A model generated the notes under the pieces. It searched no databases. It saw nothing but the letters and a program-made list of their open reading frames with translations, and had not been told where the DNA came from. The translations under genes and the position numbers were made by a program. From the NCBI RefSeq assembly GCF_004798865.1, contig NW_025335505.1, forward strand, positions 25,775,550 through 25,839,549: DNA of 64,000 nt. Direction: 5' to 3'. The DNA is from Varanus komodoensis. Lineage: Eukaryota > Chordata > Lepidosauria > Squamata > Varanidae. This document shows, piece after piece, positions 35,025-47,402 of this stretch; within the stretch, counting starts at the first letter, position 1; the number at the start of each line of letters is the position of its first letter.

Positions 35025-36865
35025 GGAATGTAAAGCTCTTATGGAGGAAGGGGGACAGTCAAAAACCACCTGACTCTTTGAAATATGCATTTATTTATTT
35101 TTTTGACCCCAAAGCATCTGCCATAACTCTGGAATAACTGGTGCTTAAAAGCACCCCAGGTTGTTTATTTCAGAACAGTGACAATTAGAAAAGTAAATGG
35201 AATGCATTGCAGGAAATACATACTTTCCAGTCTTAAAAAAAGTGATCAGAATATTAAAAATTTGTGCAAACCACAGTGGAAAAATAAATCTACCGAGTCA
35301 GTGCAATGTTTAATTTCCTTCTGAAACAAGTTCCAATCATAAAATAATATTTCTTTAGATAGATCTGTCTAATAAGGCTTGCCTCTGTCATCTACTCCCC
35401 TGCAGGATAATATAAACAGGGCTGCCAGCTAAGTCATAACATCTTGCTGTGATGGTTTCTAGCAATATTTATAGACTTCAGGAATCTCCAGAGCCTTGCA
35501 GCTGATTATAGTGCACAATCTCAAACAAGACATATAATAAAGATGATCTTTAGAGATTCCAAAGGATATTTCATAAACAAAAAAACATACATTTCTTTGG
35601 AAACTGTGGTGTATTTTCATGTAAAATATAAATTTGTAATCATAGTAAGATCACACACTCACTCTTTCTAGTAGGCAAGGAAATAGTTATGCTTACAGAT
35701 TAATAGCCAATATTTCATCAAAAATAATGAGAGATCAAATGCTGCAATTGTTGCCGTTACCTCCAGCTTTAGAGAATTCCTCAAATTGAAAGGCAATCAG
35801 AGAACCAGTTATGTCAGAAAGGGCCAGTATGGGCTGCTGTTAAGAATGTAATTGTACTGATCTCTGGAAGACCTCCTTCAGGCCTTCATGTCATTTTGCA
35901 AGAAAAAAGTGGCAGCCCTTCACTTACCAGAGGCCTGACACAAAATAAAGCACATTGGAAGCTTATTTTATATTTTATTACGACATCACATCTCATAACT
36001 TTTCAACTGCCATAGTTTTGTGGGCTTTTATAATCAAGCCTCAGATACCCAGTACTTTTCAAAGTTCTACTTTTCAACCGGAGTTAGGGCTGATCAGCAA
36101 TAAAAGCCTTCTTCACTGTACTTATGCCAATGTAACCATATGTCAAAAGGTGGGCTCAAACAGCAAACCAACAGTATGGGTGGGCAGAAATCATAACAGT
36201 CTTTTTATTCCTACAGCTTTTGGGGTCAGTTCTATCCCTTGGCTATCGGAAAAAAGTGAGACAAATTAAAAGCCATGTACATAAGTTATGGGTCATTGTG
36301 ATTCCACAAAATTAGGTTTTCATTTATTAGGGCACAGACCCATGTATGTTTAGGCAGGAAAAGGGCCTACAACCTCCAGCATGGTGGGAGCTATGTGCCT
36401 TTTACTGTTTAAACATGCATAAAATTTCTTCTTCAGTTGCTCACAGCCCAGAACCTGTTCTTTCCATGAGGGGAGAAAAAAAGCATCCAGGGTGGAGGGA
36501 AATGAGGAGAGGAAAGGAGCCACAGAATTCCATTTGTTAACAAAAGATGATTCAGCACAATGGGAACAAACAAACAAACAGAAAACAGAAAATCCTAATA
36601 TTCTCTTGCACCATAAATCCAGAAATGTCAACAGTGTTTTTTTTTAATAATATTTCATGCTTGTGAAGCATTGTATGTTTAAAAACTGCATGTTTAAAAA
36701 CTAAAGAAAGGAAGGGAAGTCTGTCTCTTTTCTTCAACGCATAATGAAGCAGCAATTTTAGATCAACATTTCAAGCCTGAGGTCATTCTTTATTACAATA
36801 AGACTTAATCAGGTACAGACACATGAGTCCATATAGTTTTCAAATGTGTAATTAAGCAGTGCCTC
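35025..36865. other. Unassigned AT-rich stretch
   Basis: No element or exon recognised. A short AAAC microsatellite lies at about 36565-36582. Confidence 0.35.
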
Positions 36866-37440
36866 CTCTTCATATGTTTTATTTAGCTATTTACAAGGTT
36901 TATATAGCATATTCATATTCCAGTAGAGAGCATATGGAGTAGAGAACAATAACAAATAAAACAGAATAAACAATATGCTAAAAACCAAGATCTGTAAAAT
37001 CATATCAATAAAATCATGGCTGGTTCATGAAATAAAGGTGTTTTCAGAAAGAACCAAAAGCTATATAATGACAGCACTGGCCTGGCCTCCAAAGGCAATG
37101 AGTTCCAAAGAAGTGCAGCCATCGTGCTGAAGGCTTTTCTCTGGCTCGACTACAATCAGGCCATAGGTTCATGAGGTGCCCCCCCCACAAAACAGTGGGG
37201 TGACTTCCATGACTATGCAAAGTTGTTAAGGGGGACCGTGTTTTCTCAAGCCGTTCAGGGCTTTATACAGCAGTACCAAAACCTTAAACCTGGCAGTGAA
37301 TAAAGTGAATAGGTAGCTGGTGAAGTTTCTCTCAGAAAAGAAATTGCCCACTGAAAAGCAACCGTTCCTGACAAGTGAGCTGCTGCGGTCTACATGAGCC
37401 TTACATATAGATGGATGTGGCTTGCTTATATGCAACTATT
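36866..37440 (-). mobile_element. L2-type LINE 3' end
   Basis: Minus strand: RFKVLVLLYKALNGL (about 37240-37290), then text like AFSTMAALLWNSLPLEARP in broken frames (about 37075-37150). The AT-rich 3' region reaches GCTATATAAACCTTGTAAAT at about 36886-36905. This is the C-terminal end of an L2-group ORF2. A G/C homopolymer patch lies at about 37180-37190. Confidence 0.65.
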
Positions 37441-37487
37441 GTTTAGAAACTCAGGATGGTGAGGATGGTGAGGACATTCCAAAAGTA

Positions 37488-40400
37488 AATCTGTTGTTGT
37501 TAGTCGTGAAATCATGTCCAACCCATCGCAACCCCACGGACAACATTCCTCCAGGCCTTCCTGTCCACCATCCCCTGGAGTCTACTCAAGCTCACACCAA
37601 CTGCTTCAGTGACTCCATTTAACCACCTCATTCGCTGCTGTCCCCTTCTTCATTTGCCATCTATTGTTCCCAGCATTAGGCTCTTCTCCAGGGAGACCTT
37701 CATTCTCATTAGGTGGCCAAAGTATTTGAGTTTCAACTTCAGTATCTGGCCTTCTAAAGAGCAGTCAGGTTGATCTCCTCTAGGACTGACCAGTTTGATC
37801 GCCTTGTGGTCCAAGGGACTTGCAGGAGTCTCCTCCAGCACCACAATTCAAAGGCCTCAATCCTCTGGCACTCAGCCTTCCTTATGGTCCAACTTTCACA
37901 GCCATACATTGCAAGTGGGAAAACCATAGCCTTGACTATACGCACTTTTGTTGGCAGGGTGATGTCTCTGCTTTTTAGTATGCTGTCTAGATTTGCCATA
38001 GCTTTCCTCCCCAGGAGCAAGCGTCTTTTAATTTCTTGGCTGCAGTCCCCATCTGCGGTGATCTTGGAGCCCAGGAAAATAAAATCTGTCACTACCTCCA
38101 TTTCTTCCCCATCTATTTGCCAGGAAGTGAGAGGACTGGATGCCATGATCTTAGTTTTCTTAATGTTGAGTTTCAAGCCAACTTGTGCTCTCTTCTTTCA
38201 CCCATATCAAGAGGCTCTTTAGTTCCTCTTCACTTTCTGCCATGAGAGTGGTATCATCTGCATATCTGAGGCTGTTGATATTTCTCCCAGCAATCTTAAT
38301 TCCAACTGGAGATTCATTCTCATGATGTGCTCTGCATATAAGTTAAATAGGCAGGGCGACAGTATACAGCCTTGCCGAATTCCTTTCTAAATTTTGAACC
38401 AATCAGTGGTTCCGTGTCCAGTTCTCACTGTTGCTTCTTGACCCACATATAGGTTTCTCAAGAGGCAAATAAGATGGTCTGGCACTCCCATCTCTTTAAG
38501 AACTTGCCACAATTTGTTGTGATCCTCTCAATCAAAGGCTTTAGCATAGTCAATGAAGCAGAAGTAGATGTTTTTCTGGAACTCCCTAGCTTTCTCCATG
38601 ATCCAGCGTATGTTGGCAATTTGATCTCTAGTTCCTCTCCCTCTTCGAAACCCTGCCTGTGCCTCTAGTATTTCTTGGTCCACATACTGCTGGAGCCTAG
38701 CTTGTAGGATTTGGAGCATCACTTTGCTAGCATGTGAAGCTCTACCTCTCGTTTTCCACCAATCCAGGTGAGGCAGTGGCTGTGCTGAACCGGTGCCTGG
38801 CCGAAGTAATGGGCTGGATGAGGGCCAATTAACTGAAGCTCAATCCAGACAAGACGGAGGTCCTGTTGGTGGGTGGCTCGGGCCTTGGGATGGGGGACTT
38901 GGGACTTGTCCTAAATGGGGTTGCACTCCCTCTGAGGGACAGGGTTCGCAGCTTAGGAGTGCTCCTCGACCCTGAGCTGTCTCTAGAAGATTTCCCAATT
39001 AGATATCTGTAACGCACTCTACATGGGGCTACCCTTGAAGATGGTCCGGATACTTCAGTTGGTGCGTCCATATTTACCCTCCCGCCCCTTGAGATCAGCA
39101 ACCGATGCCCTTCTCCAGGAACCCTCTGTGAATTATATTAGGAGGGTGACTACCCGGAGGAGGGCTTTCTCTGTGGTGGCGCCCCATCTATGGAATGCAC
39201 TCCCCAGAGAGGTCCACCTCGCGCTGTTATTTGTTTTTCGGCGCCAGGCTACGACCTTTTTATTTAAAACTTATTTTAATTGTTAAATTATTTGTATTTA
39301 TAGGATTTTAAATTTTTAGCCGAGATGCACCAGAGGTTTTTAAATAATTTTTTTATTGTTATATTGTTATTTATTTATGTATGTTGTTTCTGTTGTGTGC
39401 TGCCCCGAGGCTTTGTTGTGATGGAGGAGGCATAAAAACGTTTTAAATAAATAAATAAATGAGTGCAATGGTGCGGTAGTTTGAACATTCTTTGGCATTG
39501 CCCCTCTTTGGGATTGGAGTGTAAACTGACCTTTTCCAATCCTGTGGCCACTGTTGAGTTTTCCAAGTTTGCTGGCATATTGAGTGTAGGACTTTTACTG
39601 CATCGTCTTTTAAGATTTTGAACAGCTCAGCTGGAATGCTGTCACCTCCATTAGCTTTGTTGTTGCTCAGACTTCCTAAGGCCCATTTGACTTCATGTTC
39701 CAGGATGTCTGGCTCCTCCCTATTCTGTTTTTTTCTTCTATTACTTTGCACTGTTCATTTAAGAAGGCATTCTTATCTCTTCTAGCTATTCTCTGGAATT
39801 CTGCATTCAATTGGGTGTATCTTTCCTTTTCTCCCTTGCCTTTTGCTTCCCTTCTTCCCTCAGCTATTTGTAAAGCTTCCTCAGACAGCCATTTTGCTTT
39901 CTTGCATTTCTTTTTCTTTGGGATGGCTTTAGTTGCTACCTGTTGTACAATGTTGCGAACCTCCATCCATACTTCTTCAGGCACTCTGTCTATCAGATCT
40001 AATTCCTTAAATCTATTTGTCACCTCTACTGTATATTCATCAGGGATATGATTTAGGTCATAGTGGCCTAGTGCTTTTCCCTACTTTCTTCAATTTAAGC
40101 CTAAATTTTGCAATGAGACGCTCATGATCTGAGCCACAGTCAGCTCCTGGTCTAGTTTGTACTGACTGTATAGAGCTTCTCCATCTCTGGCTGCAGAGCA
40201 CATAGTCAATCTGATTTCTGTTTTGACTGTCTGGTGATGTCCATGTGTAGAGTCGTCTTTGGGTTGTTGGAAAAGATTGTTTGTTATGACCATCGTATTC
40301 TCTTGACAAAATTCTACCAGCCTGTGCCCTGCTTCATTTTGTACTCCAAGGCCAAACGTGCCTGTTATTCCAGTTATCTTTTGGCTTCCTACTTTAGCAT

Positions 40401-41100
40401 TCTAATACCCCATGATGATAAGGACATCATTTTTTGGTGTTAATTCTAGAAGGTGTTGTAGGCCTTCATAGAACCGGTCAACTTGAGCCTCTTCAGCACC
40501 AGTGGTTGGGGCACAGACTTGCACTACTGTGATATTGAATGGTTTTCCTTGGATTCGAACTGAGATCATTCTGTCATTTTGGAGATTGTATCCCAGTACT
40601 GCTTTTCCTACTTTTTTATTGACTATGAAGGCTACTCCATTTCTTCTGAGGGATTCTTGCCCGCAGTAGTATACCTGATGGTCATCTGAATTAAATTTCC
40701 CCATTCATGTCCATTTTAGTTCACTGATTCCTAAGATGTCGATGTTCAGTCTTGTCATCTCCTGTTTGACCACATCCAGCTTGCCTTGATTCATGGATTT
40801 TACATTCCAGGTTCCTATGGAGTATAGATCTTTGCAGCATCGGACTTTCCTTTCACCACCAGATACATCTGCAACTGAGTGTCCTTTCGGCTTTGACCCA
40901 GTTGCTTCATTCTTTCTGGCGCTACTAGTACTAGCCCTCTGCTCTTTCCCAGTAGCATATTGGACACCTTCTGACCTGAGGGGCTCATCTTTCAGTGTCA
41001 TATCTAGTCTTTCAGGGGACCAGCCCTTGACACCGCTGTTCTCTTCCATCTTTCCCTCTCTTAGGGCCCCATCCATAGCACCCAGAGTCATAATTCAATG
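37488..41100 (-). mobile_element. BovB (RTE) LINE, nearly full length, split by L2
   Basis: Read from high to low coordinates: a 5' segment (SVADVSGGERKVRCCKDLYS), the APE endonuclease (IGTWNVKSMNQGKLDVV; VLIIMGY in place of the usual GDWNAKVG), IDYVLCSQRWRSS and ADCGSDHE (about 40120-40215). Then come the linker KKKKCKKAKWLSEEA, RT SNNKANGGDSIPAELF, AGFRRGRGTRDQIANI, FIDYAKAFD, RYADDTTLMAESEEE (38210-38275) and the C-terminus ELWCWRRLLQVPW. The 3' UTR starts with a GTTGTTGTTAGTCGTGA-like motif at about 37490. About 60 codons are missing near 39728. A few stops and frameshifts are present, including a stop at 40705-40707 shared with the other BovB copy. RTE LINEs make their own endonuclease and RT and also move SINEs. 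Confidence 0.9.
38741..39465 (+). mobile_element. L2 LINE inserted in BovB
   Basis: Plus strand: the decayed start AVLNRCLAE is followed by KLNPDKTEVLLVGGSG and VRSLGVLLDPELSLE (38830-38990), then after an internal deletion NALYMGLPLKMVR (39010-39045). A second loss follows, then PSVNYIRRVTTRRRAFSVV and APHLWNALPREVH. The 3' UTR ends in AAATAAATAAATAAAT (about 39448-39463). BovB text resumes exactly on both sides (CATGTGA on the left; GAGTGCAATGG on the right). The copy is 5' truncated but CpG-rich and well preserved, so young. Confidence 0.85.
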
Positions 41101-41487
41101 GATTATACTTAAGGGGCCAAATGTAGGGCTATTTTAACCCAGTAGAACAGCAGGAACCAGTTCTCTGCCCATGGCTTTGCAGGAGGAAGGGGTGTGAGTG
41201 CTTTGAGCAATGCTTTGGGAAGAACAGGGTCTCCCCTATTGTTTGTTAAGAATTGTTCCTCAACTCTGCATTTCTTACTGCTAACTGAGAATCTGATTAC
41301 CTGTGATAAAGTAACAAAAAGTAAGTTGCAGCTACTTTGGAAGCTATTTTAGGATGAGGGAACTATTGGCTGTTACCCTCATGAAGCTGTGATTGCCTCC
41401 ATTTCATCCCAATCTCCAAGAGAGTTCTTTTTATATGCATAATAGATAGACAGACAGACAGATAAAATTAAAGAATCACAGCTTGGT
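41101..41487. other. Unassigned stretch with (AGAC)n
   Basis: Nothing recognised except a short GATA/CAGA microsatellite at about 41443-41464. Confidence 0.4.
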
Positions 41488-41758
41488 ATTTGTTTTTCGG
41501 CGCCAGGCGAAGACCTTTTTATTTAAGCGGCATTTTAATTGTTAATATTATTGGATTTTATCTGGCCAGGGCAACTTATTTTATATTGTTATTTTTTGCA
41601 TTTTAACTTAATGTTTGTATTTTACAAACATTTTAATTTAATGGTGTAATTTAATGTTTGTATTTTTTAACTTAATGTTGTAAGCCGCCCTGAGGCTCCG
41701 GCGAATGGGGCGGCATAAAAATGCTTTAATAAATAAATAAATAAATAAATAAATAAAA
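41488..41758 (+). mobile_element. L2 LINE 3' end, same subfamily as 38741-39465
   Basis: Opens with VFRRQAKTFLFKRHFNC-coding text, nearly the same as at 39228-39285. It runs through an AT-rich 3' UTR to AAGCCGCCCTGAGGCTCCGG, GGGGCGGCATAAAAATGC and seven AAAT units. Strongly 5' truncated. The close match to the other copy suggests both are recent. Confidence 0.85.
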
Positions 41759-43589
41759 AATACTCTCTGACTTTTAGGCTTCAGGTACCTTTTTTAACAG
41801 GTATTGATGTCTTATTTATGTTCACAGTAAGTTGAATTCACATGAAAGAGTCTGGAAGCTTGCGCAGAAAACACGAAAACCTGCTTGAAATAAGGGGATA
41901 CTTTTTGTTTTCCAGCTTCTGTTAAAAATGTACACACATGCTGGGGAACAAAGGTATCCCCTCGCATATTGTCCCTCAATTCTCTCGCACCAAAATAAAT
42001 GAACAAACAAACAAACCACCACTTTAGCAAACGGCTTCGTTAAAATGTAAATTATCATATGAGACTTATGAATGACTCTGCCAGGCCACACTGTCAACAT
42101 AGTGGCAATTTATATTAGTGCATCTGTTTGACTAGTATCCTTTGCAGCAGAGTTTCTCAGCAAGTGGCGTCAGAGGCTGATCGGTCAGTGATAGCAAAGC
42201 TGGTTTGGTTCTGAGCCAGTCACTTAATGAGCCAGGCTGACAATCATCAAAAGCTAGGCTCCTGTTTCATATCTCCCACCTCGCCAACCACCACCCTGCT
42301 TCTTCACCAATGACCTCTGTGAGGCATTTAGCTGTTTAGCAACTGCCAAAGACACTGTCCCTGACATGGTAGTGTCAATATTGTCTGCAACAGATAACAC
42401 TCCAATAGTAGAATTATTAAAGGTCTTTTGTCTCAGCTTCCCCTATTTTTAAACCATCACAGCCTGGCTTTAAGCACTATAATTGCACTGACACCACACT
42501 ACTAAACTGATGTTCGTAGGGTGATTGCCATTGGTCTCCAAAAGGTAGACCATTGAGTGATAATCTTTTGTTTAAGTGGGTCACTTGCTAATGGTAAAGG
42601 CAGACCAACTGATATTTTTTAACGGGTGCTAGTGACTGGGTATGCTTCCCTCAAGGGCCAATTAAAAGCAGGTTTCTCTAAGATGTCCCTTTGTGAAAAA
42701 CTCTTTAAACTTTTAATTAGGCTGCAAATATGGTTTAATTATTTTGCATTTTTATCCATTAATTTGTATCTGCCCTTCTACTGGGCCATTCAATGTGGTT
42801 TACAGCAAAAGTTTAAAAACAACACAAATGAATATGCAGTGTTTAGCAGAAGTGGGTAGACTTCAGCCCCATAGAATCTACTCACTTTTCCCCCTAGAAC
42901 CTCAAGATTTACCAACAAGAGCTTATTGATCAAATTTACAGAATTCTGAGCCCACAAACTTATTTTGAGAACCAGAAATTAATGAAGTTGACAAGCATTT
43001 TACACAAAAATCCACTCCGAGTTTTCATCACTAGCTTTCTTTCAGTAATATAATTTAGTATGTGAGGAGAGCTACCATTATTGTTGAACAATTACAAGTA
43101 AAATATACTTGGAGATCTACTCTATATAATCCAAAGACCTACAACAGATCAAAATGTGCCTTGTGTCCACCCTTGATATAAAGCTGCATACTTCAAAACA
43201 AAACAACCTTCCAGGAAAACATTTTAAAACTAAAACTGATTTAAACAGCAGATTAAAAATACAGCAGCAAAAGGTTCTGTCTATACTTCCTCTAATATGA
43301 AAATAGACTGTGATGAGGCATGTAGCCTTTCCAAATCTGGAGTGATCCCTTTATAGTATCCATCCATCACACCTCAGAAAGCAGGGAAACTCAGTGATGG
43401 GCTTTCCAAGTGTAGCGTTGTATATGCCAATCATATCATATGGGGCGAAGGCCATTCCTGTGATATTCTGATCTCAGCCTGTTTAAAGTACCTCAGCTTG
43501 AGCTCAGAAGTAAACTGGCAACTAGGGAAGATAGTAAAGAATGGATGAAATGCAGTGGACTTGAGTACAGTGGCTTTTTTGTTGTTTTA
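41759..43589. other. Unassigned stretch
   Basis: No repeat or exon recognised. A weak resemblance to a LINE or SINE 3' end in minus orientation lies near 42765-42830. Confidence 0.35.
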
Positions 43590-43960
43590 ATAGGGAAATG
43601 TGTTCAATTTCACGTTCCTATTCCTGCTTCCCAGAAACTGGTATAAAGAGTAATATTGCCTCTGATATTGGAAGCAATAGGCAGCCATCAGGATCAGAAC
43701 CATTGATAATCTAATCCTCCTGTGTACCCCCTTTTCAAGCCAACCAAGCTGATGGCCATCATGATTTATGGCCTCTCGTGGAAGCAAATTCTATGACTTA
43801 ACTGTATGCTATGAAGTTCTTCCTTTTCTCTGCCCTGAATTTTCTACCAATCAGCTTCATGGGGTGACACTCGTTTTTAATATTATGAAAGAGAGGTGGA
43901 AAACTCCCTATCCACTTTCTCCACATTATGCATGATGATAGGGCCATGAGCTGGATCCAT
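43590..43960 (-). mobile_element. CR1-like LINE 3' end, minus strand
   Basis: The reverse complement reads CACCCCATGAAGCTGATTGG, then ATTCAGGGCAGAGAAAAGG, AGAACTTC, GCCATCAGCTTGGTTGGC, and CAGAGGCAATATTACTC, ATACCAGTTTCTGGGAAGC. The same sequence of blocks is seen on the plus strand at 53975-54370, so these are two copies of one LINE 3' end. I recall these blocks from reptile CR1-group LINEs. Confidence 0.6.
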
Positions 43961-44014
43961 AGAAAAATTTGGGAAATGCCTGTTGGATCCTGGTGAGAAA
44001 AGAGCTAATAGCAG

Positions 44015-44215
44015 AAGTTAATGTGGTCTATTTTTTGAGCATTAGATTTGGCCTGTGAATGCCCAAGTTCAAATCATCAATCACCCTTCAAGTATGTTGG
44101 CTGACTTTACCAAACTCCCACCTCCTTATATGCATATTGTAAGGACAAAAATGATGGGGGATGAACTCCTTGGAGAAAAGCTGCGATATAAATGCAATAG
44201 ATATAACAAATAATC
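44015..44215 (+). mobile_element. Sauria-type SINE, diverged
   Basis: A head like AATGTGGTCTATTTTTTGAG, a B-box-like GTTCAAATC (44070-44078), then GAACTCCTTGGAGAAAAGCT and GCGATATAAATGCAATAGAT. Order and tail match Sauria SINEs. Confidence 0.55.
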
Positions 44216-44790
44216 CCACTTCTGTGACACGTACTGAAAGATACAGGAGCCTGAGCTTATGTTTAGGTTCTTGTGCAGACTGGAGAACCTGCGCATGAAA
44301 ATAACCGTAAGAAGCAACCCCCCACAGCTGCATCCATCAATCACCAAACTGCTCTGTCACCACTCATCTTGTCTCTCTTAGCTCATCAGCATCTATGGGG
44401 ACAGCTACAGAGGAAACAACTGCAGATACTCTGAAGTCTCTTATATTTCAGTGTGTCCTCTGGTGAGCTGGGACTGAACTCTATGTCCTGGATTCTTCAG
44501 ACTTGTGTATGAAGTGAAACAGTTGAAGCAAGCAATGTGACGATGTTGACTTTGACTTCAAAAGGTCCAGCTTTAAGGGTATGAGGGAGGAAGAAATAAA
44601 TACTGGCTATCAAGGTTTTTTACGAAAGTGTCTAGAAGCTGGCCTAAAGGTTAAACAAGCAAACAAATGAACAACCAAACAGTATGACTTCCTTTTTTCC
44701 AGTTGCTTGGCAGTTGGAACTTGTGTCATGTAGCAGCCAAGACTGTGAACTGTACATCTGTAAGTCTCAGGTCCAAACCTTAATTCACAT
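44216..44790. other. Unassigned stretch
   Basis: Nothing recognised. Confidence 0.35.
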
Positions 44791-44867
44791 CAGCCAATCC
44801 TATGCACGTCTACACACTGAATTCAATGGGACTTACTTCCAGAAAAATGTATGTAGGAATACAGCCT
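44791..44867. repeat. Palindromic AAGTCCC-type repeat, complete
   Basis: CAGCCAATCCTATGCACGTC on the left mirrors ATGTATGTAGGAATACAGCC on the right, with ACTGAATTCAATGGGACTTA in between. The best-preserved copy in the window. Confidence 0.7.
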
Positions 44868-44911
44868 AAGTGGCCTCAGACAAGGTACAATCTCTCAACC
44901 AAGTCAGTTAA

Positions 44912-45121
44912 GAGCCAGTGCAGTACTGTGGCAAGATAGCCAGAAAAGGGCTAGAGAAGCCAGGTCCAATTCCCTATTCAGCCATGAACTTTACTGGATG
45001 ACCTTGAAGTCTACCTCAGCACAATCTACCTCACAAAGTTTTTGAGAGAATAAGATGTATGCCACCTTGTATGCCACTTTGAGCTCCTTGGAAGCAGGGC
45101 AGTTTATAAATACTATTAAAT
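44912..45121 (+). mobile_element. Sauria-type SINE, complete but diverged
   Basis: GAGCCAGTGCAGTACTGTGG head, B-box-like AGGTCCAATTCC (about 44961-44972), CTACCTCACAAAG, GCCACTTTGAGCTCCTTGGA and the tail AGTTTATAAATACTATTAAA. Same layout as 4817-5052. Confidence 0.75.
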
Positions 45122-47265
45122 ATAGCCATGTTGAACATAAGAAATGGTCAAAAACCATCTTAGTATAATAATTTTAGCGGTCCAGCCAAGGGACACAGAC
45201 ACATGCAGGCTTTGAAGACTTTCAGATCTCTTCCTATAATATTACATATTATAAATGTAATATTAAACTTCTAAATGTTTGAGTAGTGTACAGGTATGTC
45301 TATGTAAGGATATAAATACATTTTTAAGAAAATCCCAGGCCTCTCCCATCTCAGTATGAAGACTCTAATCCTGATACAGGATTATTGTAAGATTATTAAA
45401 GACAGGTCTGTGAAGGATGTTGGACACTAACAAAAACAAAACAAAAACATGATTTCTTGAGCAAAATTGGCAGAAAAGCTCAAAATGCCATGAAATGTTT
45501 CATATTGTGAGGATATACTTCACAGTTAATTTGCATTGCTAATTTATTACAGAGCTTCATGACCTAAAGACCAGAAAAGAAAATCCTTCTCTCCGAGAAA
45601 CAGGCTGATAAGCCAGCTATTTGATTCTATTGATGTACAGCAGCACTGCCCTTTACAAATACAGCTACTTTACCTTGTAACTGATGCTAATTATCTGATC
45701 AGATAGCAAACACAATGTGGCTCTGTTCTGTATGAAATGTGTTAGCCTTACAAAGTAGGATTGGGTACAAATCTTTTTTAAAGCTGATTTACAGCTCCAA
45801 GGAAACTCCATCCGCCCTTGGATTCAATGCAAACCAATTCACAAAGAAGAAAAGAGGAAAAAGCAATCTTGGCTAGGAATGTTCCAAGCAATCACTTTGC
45901 ATTTTTCATAACACTTGGTATTCTGGAGCAACTGGGATGTCCAAGTGATCTCTTCTGATAGCAACTCTACTACATGGAACAAAACACACCATTTAGTCAT
46001 CTGATGAGCCAAGTATGTAACAATACAGTTTTCAGCAAAGATGTCATAGGTTCCTGATAAACTACAGCAATAGCATGTGCAGGTAGTTCTGTCTGAAAGC
46101 TTGCATTGATTTTCATCGGTGCTTTGGATTTCCGAGAGGAAAAAGTAGTAGCATCTGTCCTTTCTTTAATTGGCCCAAGACTGTAATTTTGCAGGCCTGC
46201 ACAGGAAATCAATGTGTTGCACTCATGGAGAACACAAGGATAAACTGTCAAGAGATGACCCCATGGAAAAGAATGCACACATTGCACCTGGAAGGATATA
46301 GATAATTGTGCATGTGTTTCATTTTGTCCTGGCAGCTGCTTCCCAGGTGACTTCTCTTTGCACACCAGCTCCACGGCACACTTCCAAGGTACTTTGTGAA
46401 CCTTGGTTCACACCACTTTCAAAGTAGGTCATGTGCAGCAATAACCTCAGCTGAGGAAAGATACCCTGTCAGCAACAGTCACTAGAGGATGCAGGGAGGA
46501 CGGCATCTCGGCCAATCACAGAGCTGGTGGAAACGAATACCATGAGAACTGTGGAAGGGCACACACTCCAAGGCCAGCAAAATTCGGGGGTTTGCCCTGT
46601 TCAAACAGCTGACAGACATGCTCTAGCAGACTCAGCTCACTCTGCCATTTATGGCTGTACAAGGACCAACTGTTCTCTTGAATACACCAGCAGCACGGCT
46701 TAAATATTAACCTTAATGAAAATACAGAATAAAGAGAAATCTAACCTTTACTCAGAGTCAGAACCATAATGAATGCTGACATACAGGATTTCCAGGAAAA
46801 GCATTTACTATGAGCTTTTAGATTAGCACTCCTGAGTAAACCTTGTTTAATGTGATTTAATATGAAGCATTTGATATGTATAATTACATATATTATGTTT
46901 TGTAATCATTTTTACAAAAATCAGATTTTATCTAAAATGTGATTTATCATCAGCAGGATATCACTGCTCACTGATGTTCAGAGTACAGAAAAATGTATGG
47001 TCTATTACAGTGACGTGTTTCATATATTAGTTTCATATATTAGTTTTGATGCTCCTCTTGGCTAGAATATATATGCACAGCCTTATGCTTAGTATGACAG
47101 CATTAGCTATCAAATGCTCAGCGCACACTTATCAAGAAGCAACTGCATTTCTTTCAAATCTGTGGTTATACAGAAATCATTTGGCATAGTTCCTGATGCT
47201 CTTGTCCAGATATGTCTCTGCTGGACAACTGGCCTTCTTTAGACAACAGAGACTAATCACTGAAG
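45122..47265. other. Unassigned stretch
   Basis: No repeat or exon recognised. The longest ORF is on the minus strand at 45997-46374 (125 codons). It has no familiar motif, and I cannot tell it from chance. Two copies of a 13-bp unit (TTTCATATATTAG) lie in tandem at about 47018-47044. Confidence 0.35.
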
Positions 47266-47402
47266 AGGCCTTCCCATTCCTGGTACCCTCCAGTAGTTTT
47301 GGACTTAAACTCCCCCTTGTCCAGGCCAGATGACCAATGATTATGACTACTGGGAGTTTCAGTCGGAAGCATCTGGAAAGTAACAAGCTGGGGAAGGCTG
47401 CT
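47266..47402. repeat. Palindromic CCAAAACATCTGG-type repeat, complete
   Basis: CCTTCCCATTCCTGGTACCC, TCCAGTAGTTTTGGAC and AACTCCC on the left mirror GGGAGTTTCAGTC, GAAGCATCTGGAAAG and GGGGAAGGCTG on the right. The complete palindrome suggests a MITE. I recognise it as abundant in squamates. Confidence 0.7.

Noticed and set aside
37770-38222. Plus-strand ORF of 150 codons, the longest in the window
   Set aside because: It is the antisense shadow of the minus-strand BovB reverse transcriptase and C-terminus.
38036-41137. Other plus-strand ORFs between 38 and 41.1 kb (for example 40793-41137)
   Set aside because: Antisense shadows of BovB, except the plus-strand L2 at 38741-39465.
45997-46374. 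Minus-strand ORF of 125 codons
   Set aside because: No recognisable family. I could not separate it from chance without a conservation test.
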